NCBI GenBank assembly: GCA_947176685.1
Contig: CAMWRL010000059.1
Coordinates: 1 to 10,581 of the forward strand
Length of the DNA stretch: 10,581 bases
Source: an uncultured Ruminococcus sp.
GTDB taxonomy: Bacteria > Bacillota > Clostridia > Oscillospirales > Ruminococcaceae
Reading direction: 5' to 3'
The notes under the pieces were generated by a model, which was not told where the DNA came from, searched no databases, and saw only the letters and a program-made list of their open reading frames with translations. Shown here piece by piece: positions 6,499 to 10,581 of the stretch. The position numbers were made by a program, and so were the translations under genes. Position 1 is the first letter of the stretch. Every line of letters starts with the position of its first letter.

Positions 6499-6534
6499 AA
6501 AAAAAGGAACACCCGAAAGTGTTCCTATTTTTTT
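6499..6534 (-). terminator. pfkA: Intrinsic terminator after pfkA
   Basis: AGGAACAC (6505-6512) pairs with GTGTTCCT (6519-6526) around the six-base loop CCGAAA. Read on the minus strand, the stem is followed by a run of T residues. It lies 12 nt after the pfkA stop codon. A T-run on the other side means it could also work in the plus direction, although no plus-strand gene needs it. Confidence 0.9.
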
Positions 6535-6538
6535 ATAA

Positions 6539-7501
6539 TCAGAATGCGATTGTTTCAGCCATACGGTGAAGTTTTTCGTCATATGATTTTGTCATTGATA
6601 AAGCTTCCTGTATATCGTAGTCAACAAGGGCATTGTCCTTGAGAGCCACAACCCTGTTGCCGATACCCTGCGCAAGAAGTTCAACGGCATAGTTGCCCAT
6701 TCTGGTAGCTTCAACTCTGTCTCTGAGAGTTGGATTTCCGCCTCTCTGAACGTGACCAAGAATAGTAGCACGAGCTTCGACACCGGTCTTTTCCTGCAAA
6801 ATGGTAGCGATTTCCTGAGAATGTCCCACACCTTCGGAAACGACTACAACAAAGTTCTTCTTGCCTTTGGATTTCTTTTCAAGCATAATCTTTGCGACAG
6901 TATCGAGGTTATAGGGGACTTCCTGTACAATAATGTCAGTAGCACCGCAGGCAACTCCGACATTTACAGCAATATGACCTGCACCTCTGCCCATTACTTC
7001 AACAACTGAGATTCTGTCGTGTGACTGAGATGTATCACGGAGTTTGTCAATAAGTTCCATAGCTGTATTCATAGCGGTATCAAAACCTATTGTATAGTCA
7101 GTGCAGGAAATGTCATTGTCGATAGTTCCGGGAATACCGACGCAGAGCATACCCATTGCGGAAAGGTCTGCCGCACCTCTGAATGAACCGTCACCGCCGA
7201 TTACGACAAGACCCTCAATGCCGAGTTCTTCACACTTTGCACGGGCTTTTGCAACGCCTTCTTCGGTTCTGAATTCAGGACATCTTGCAGTATAAAGAAC
7301 AGTACCGCCTCTATGAATAATGTCTGTAACGCTTCTTTCGTCCATCGGGATGATGTCTCCTGTAAGAAGTCCGACATAACCTCTGCGCACGCCGTAAACT
7401 TCCATACCCTTACTGAGAGCCGAACGAACTACCGCACGTATAGCGGCGTTCATACCAGGAGCGTCACCGCCGCTGGTCAAAACAGCAATTTTTTTAATCA
7501 T
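6539..7501 (-). CDS. pfkA: ATP-dependent 6-phosphofructokinase
   Basis: PfkA phosphorylates fructose 6-phosphate to fructose 1,6-bisphosphate, the committing step of glycolysis, normally as a cytoplasmic tetramer. The 320 residues match the bacterial family. Visible motifs are LTSGGDAPGMNAAIR (8-22), IGGDGSFRGA (101-110), PGTIDNDI (124-131) with the catalytic aspartate at 128, TIGFDTA, VVEVMGRGAGHIA and HVQRGG (250-255). Gly104 in GGDGS is the residue typical of ATP-using rather than pyrophosphate-using enzymes. Arginines at 22, 26 and 56 fit the usual allosteric effector site. AAAGGAG sits 9 nt before the ATG. A strong promoter and a clear terminator make it a single-gene unit downstream of dnaE. 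Codon choice looks smoother than in its neighbours, with no TCCGGA sites, as expected for a highly expressed gene (inference). Confidence 0.97.
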   Translation of the reverse strand: MIKKIAVLTSGGDAPGMNAAIRAVVRSALSKGMEVYGVRRGYVGLLTGDIIPMDERSVTDIIHRGGTVLYTARCPEFRTEEGVAKARAKCEELGIEGLVVIGGDGSFRGAADLSAMGMLCVGIPGTIDNDISCTDYTIGFDTAMNTAMELIDKLRDTSQSHDRISVVEVMGRGAGHIAVNVGVACGATDIIVQEVPYNLDTVAKIMLEKKSKGKKNFVVVVSEGVGHSQEIATILQEKTGVEARATILGHVQRGGNPTLRDRVEATRMGNYAVELLAQGIGNRVVALKDNALVDYDIQEALSMTKSYDEKLHRMAETIAF

Positions 7502-7552
7502 AATAAATTTCTCCTTTGCATAAGCAGATTTTTATAAATTCCATACATTTAC

Positions 7553-7581
7553 ATTTTATCACTTTATGAAATAATTGTCAA
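7553..7581 (-). promoter_or_regulatory. pfkA: Strong sigma-A-like promoter of pfkA
   Basis: The minus strand reads TTGACA (7576-7581), a 17-nt spacer, then TAAAAT (7553-7558), with TGA just before the -10. This is close to consensus in every element. Transcription should start near 7546, giving a leader of about 45 nt. The -35 begins only 19 nt after the dnaE stop, and no dnaE terminator is visible between them. Confidence 0.85.
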
Positions 7582-7600
7582 GCATATCCGAAAAATTTAT

Positions 7601-10581
7601 TCACGAAATAAGTCCTATATCCGACATGGGATATATTTTCAGTATTTCGGAAACGCTGCTGCATATGTCGACAGATAATCGGTTACGTGGGGAAAGCATT
7701 TTTTTCAGGTCGGTCAGATAAAACGCCACTCTTGTATTACCTTTGAATTTTTCGCACAGTGCAGGCATAGGATTGTTTTCCAGTTCAGCAGATGTCATTT
7801 TGATACAGAGTTTCATTTTCGACAGCATCTCCGGAAAATCCCTTTCGTCTGTCACCGAGCCACATATCAGCGATATTCCGTCATCTTTTGCGGATATTCT
7901 TCCGCCTGCAAGAATAATACCGCCGTCCCTCAGACTGCCCGAAACTTTACCGAAAAGTTCCGGAAAAACTACAGCATCAATACTTCCGGTGTCGTCTGCA
8001 AGTTCCATAAAACACATCCTGTCACCTTTTTTTGTTGTGTGATTCCTGATACTTCCGATAAGACATAGTATTTTTACTTCCATACCGTCCTCTGCTCCCA
8101 GAACGTCCCTTATCTTTGGAATATGCATCAGTTCCGGCAGATACCAGTATTCCGACAGCGGATTTCCGGTCAGGTATATTCCGGAAACTTCCTTTTCCAT
8201 AGTCAGTAACTTCCGTCTGCCGTACTCCGGTACAAACGGTATCTTTATATTCATTTCCTGAGTGTCCAGACCGTCAAGAAAATTCAGTTGTCCGTCAATA
8301 ACTCCGCTGTCGCTGCCGGACTTTTCCATAATAACAGAGTAGTTTTCCAGCATCTGACGGCGGTTAAGTCCCATTCCGTCAAACGCCCCTGCCATTATGA
8401 GTGATTCGAGAGCTTTTTTAACAAGGTCACGTTTGTCCATACGTTCAATAAAGTCCTGCATACTCCGGAAATCGCCTCTCTGCGTTCTTTCCGAAACTAT
8501 TCTTTTCGCAAGACCTTCGCCGACATTCTTCACAGCCATAAGTCCGAAATACATCCTGCCGTCACTGTATGAAAACTTTCTGATACTTCTGTTTATGTCT
8601 GGTCGGACGACTTCTATACCATTCGCACGGCACATACTTACATAGTCAGCAAGCTTATTGGTAATTCCTGCAACGCTTGACATCAATGCGGACATATATA
8701 TACCTCTGTAATGACATTTAAGATATGCCGTTTGGTAAGCAATACAGGCATATGCCGCCGCATGTGACTTATTGAATGCATATGATGCAAAACTCACCAT
8801 TTCATTGAAAATACTGTCCGCTGTATCTTCCGGAACGCCGTTTTCTTTTGCGCCTGAAACGAAACTTTCACGTTCTTTCAGCATAACATCATGTTTTTTC
8901 TTTGCCATAGCCCTGCGCACAATATCAGCGTGACCGTACGAATATCCTGCAAGTTTCCGGCAGATTTCCATTACCTGCTCCTGATATACTATACAACCGT
9001 AAGTTTCTGACAGTATGCTTTTCAGCAGTGGGTGCTTGTAATGTATCTTGTCCGGATTATTTTTGTTTCTGATATACTCCGGAATGGATTTCATAGGTCC
9101 GGGGCGGTACAGCGACAACATTACAATCAGGTCTTCAATACGTTCCGGTCTGAGGTCAACAAGACATCTGGTTATGCCCTCGCTCTCAAACTGGAATACC
9201 CCTCCGGTATCGCCTTTCGCAAGCATAGAATAAACTTCTCCGTCATCAAGTGGAATCTTATCTATGTCAAAATCCGGTTCAGTACGTTTTATGGCGTTGA
9301 CGGTATCACGGATTATAGTAAGATTGCGCAGTCCTAAAAAGTCCATTTTGAGCAGTCCGAGAGATTCAAGCACGGTCATCGTGTACTGCGTAACTATTGT
9401 ATCGTCATTTTTCTGTAAAGGCACAACATCGCTCAGCGGTACAGCCGAAATAACCACTCCGGCAGCGTGCGTTGAACTATGTCGGGGCATACCCTCTATC
9501 TTTAAAGCAAGGTCTATTATTTTTCTGACATTTCCGTCACTGTTGTACATAGACCGCAGTTCCGGAGAAGTTTCCAGTGCGTTCTTCAAAGTATCATTTA
9601 TGTCAATTTTTTTAGCTATAGCGTCACAAAGTTTTCTGGGCATACTCAGTACACGACCAACGTCCCTCACCGAACCCCTTGCCTTGAAAGTATCGAATGC
9701 TATTATTTCGGAAACCCTGTCCCTGCCGTATTTTTCAAAAACATATTCTTTGACTTTCGGTCTTCCCTCAATGCAGAAGTCTATATCAAAATCCGGCATA
9801 CTGACACGTTCGGGGTTGAGGAAACGTTCAAACAGCAGACCATATTTCACAGGGTCTATGGAAGTTATTCCCATACAGTAAGCACAAAGACTTCCTGCTC
9901 CTGAACCTCTCCCCACTCCGACGGGGATTTTATTATCCCTTGCGTACCGCACAAAGTCCCACACTATCAGAAAATAATCCGTATACCCCATTTCCGTTAT
10001 GACTGAAATTTCATATTCCATACGTTCAGCGACTTCCGGAGGCGGATTCTGTCCATAGTGACTGTACAGACCTTTACAGCAGATGTCACGAAAATATATT
10101 TTATTATCGGTTACTCCGGCTTTACGAAACTCCGGAAGCCTTATATTGCCGAACTCAAATTCAACATTACAGCGTTCTGCAATACGGACGGTATTTGTTA
10201 CTGCGTCTTCGTGACCCCTGAAAAGCTCTGCCATTTCGCCGGCTGATTTCAGGAAAGACTCGCCGCCTGTATTCTGTTCCCCGTCATAAAGCTGGTTGGT
10301 CTGTATGCACCAGAGAACTTTATGCATTTCGGAGTCCTCACGCCGTAAATAGTGGCAGTCATTCGTTGCGGCAAGCGGTATGCCCGTTTCAGCCGAAAGC
10401 CTGTACATCATAGGGAGTATACGTTTTTCGTCATCAATGCCGTGATTCTGTACTTCCAGAAAATAGTTGTCCGCACCGAATACTTCCCGATACTCAAGAG
10501 CCTTAGCCTTAGCCCTGTCGTAACTTCCCGAAACAAGCAGTCTTGCGATTTCGCCGTACAGACATCCCGACAGACATATAA
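7601..10581 (-). CDS. dnaE: DNA polymerase III subunit alpha, DnaE (5' end outside window)
   Basis: This is the C family replicative polymerase subunit. The reading frame stays open to the right edge, so 992 residues are visible and an estimated 150 or so N-terminal residues are missing. The ATG at 10411 is internal, because the frame continues upstream with LSGCLYGEIARLL, a typical PHP-domain segment. In order: the end of the PHP domain (AATNDCHYL, about 10340-10375), palm motif GRGSGAGSL (9887-9913), catalytic PDFDIDF (9776-9796), the third aspartate in KMDFLGLRNLT (near 9343), fingers with FNKSHAAAYA, a helix-hairpin-helix region near residues 620-642 of the segment from 10411, a likely clamp-binding QLNFL (8276-8290), and an OB-fold near 7865-8085. 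There is no intein. Many Firmicutes also have PolC, with DnaE extending lagging-strand primers; PolC is not visible here. Confidence 0.96.
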   Translation of the reverse strand, partial: ICLSGCLYGEIARLLVSGSYDRAKAKALEYREVFGADNYFLEVQNHGIDDEKRILPMMYRLSAETGIPLAATNDCHYLRREDSEMHKVLWCIQTNQLYDGEQNTGGESFLKSAGEMAELFRGHEDAVTNTVRIAERCNVEFEFGNIRLPEFRKAGVTDNKIYFRDICCKGLYSHYGQNPPPEVAERMEYEISVITEMGYTDYFLIVWDFVRYARDNKIPVGVGRGSGAGSLCAYCMGITSIDPVKYGLLFERFLNPERVSMPDFDIDFCIEGRPKVKEYVFEKYGRDRVSEIIAFDTFKARGSVRDVGRVLSMPRKLCDAIAKKIDINDTLKNALETSPELRSMYNSDGNVRKIIDLALKIEGMPRHSSTHAAGVVISAVPLSDVVPLQKNDDTIVTQYTMTVLESLGLLKMDFLGLRNLTIIRDTVNAIKRTEPDFDIDKIPLDDGEVYSMLAKGDTGGVFQFESEGITRCLVDLRPERIEDLIVMLSLYRPGPMKSIPEYIRNKNNPDKIHYKHPLLKSILSETYGCIVYQEQVMEICRKLAGYSYGHADIVRRAMAKKKHDVMLKERESFVSGAKENGVPEDTADSIFNEMVSFASYAFNKSHAAAYACIAYQTAYLKCHYRGIYMSALMSSVAGITNKLADYVSMCRANGIEVVRPDINRSIRKFSYSDGRMYFGLMAVKNVGEGLAKRIVSERTQRGDFRSMQDFIERMDKRDLVKKALESLIMAGAFDGMGLNRRQMLENYSVIMEKSGSDSGVIDGQLNFLDGLDTQEMNIKIPFVPEYGRRKLLTMEKEVSGIYLTGNPLSEYWYLPELMHIPKIRDVLGAEDGMEVKILCLIGSIRNHTTKKGDRMCFMELADDTGSIDAVVFPELFGKVSGSLRDGGIILAGGRISAKDDGISLICGSVTDERDFPEMLSKMKLCIKMTSAELENNPMPALCEKFKGNTRVAFYLTDLKKMLSPRNRLSVDICSSVSEILKIYPMSDIGLIS

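Noticed and set aside
9264..9881. A 205-codon open frame on the plus strand opposite dnaE
   Set aside because: It covers the complement of the DnaE palm, which is strongly conserved, and the Ser- and Phe-rich translation is typical of an antisense shadow.
10409..10411. ATG at 10411 as the start of dnaE
   Set aside because: The frame continues open to the window edge with 56 more residues that look like DnaE PHP-domain sequence, so this is an internal methionine.

Overview
The window looks like ordinary chromosomal housekeeping DNA from a clostridial Firmicute. The likely relatives are Ruminococcus or other Oscillospiraceae, inferred from protein flavour, moderate GC, strong GGAG-type ribosome binding sites and sigma-A-like promoters; no phylogeny was run. 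I see no mobile element, CRISPR array, tRNA, rRNA or prophage gene, and no clearly new biological system.

Positions 63-4352 (minus strand) hold a compact five-gene operon read from a promoter at 4394-4422. The order is a DUF951 small protein, prfA (release factor 1), a Sua5/YwlC-type threonylcarbamoyl-AMP synthase (tRNA t6A modification), coaE (last step of coenzyme A synthesis) and an M18 aminopeptidase. Adjacent genes overlap by 4 or 8 nt or lie 7 to 17 nt apart, so they are probably translated from one message. Three of the five bear on translation or protein turnover.

Positions 4496-5891 (plus strand) run divergently from that operon. They hold an uncharacterised 118-residue protein and a 302-residue protein with three S1-like RNA-binding repeats. 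The 130-nt gap between them contains an 11-bp perfect inverted repeat that overlaps a possible -35 box. A bidirectional terminator at 5899-5932 closes this unit and also serves the convergent gene.

Positions 5936-10581 (minus strand) hold a 151-residue orphan with its own promoter, then pfkA (6-phosphofructokinase) with a strong promoter and a terminator, then the 3' 992 codons of dnaE (DNA polymerase III alpha), which runs off the right edge. The dnaE-pfkA order places replication next to glycolysis, although pfkA has its own promoter just after the dnaE stop codon.

No stretch longer than about 150 bases lacks a gene. The points most worth a second look are the inverted repeat before the S1 gene, the two unclassified proteins, the near-identical start regions of the Sua5-like and aminopeptidase genes, and a marked excess of the palindrome TCCGGA that is absent from pfkA and the aminopeptidase gene.
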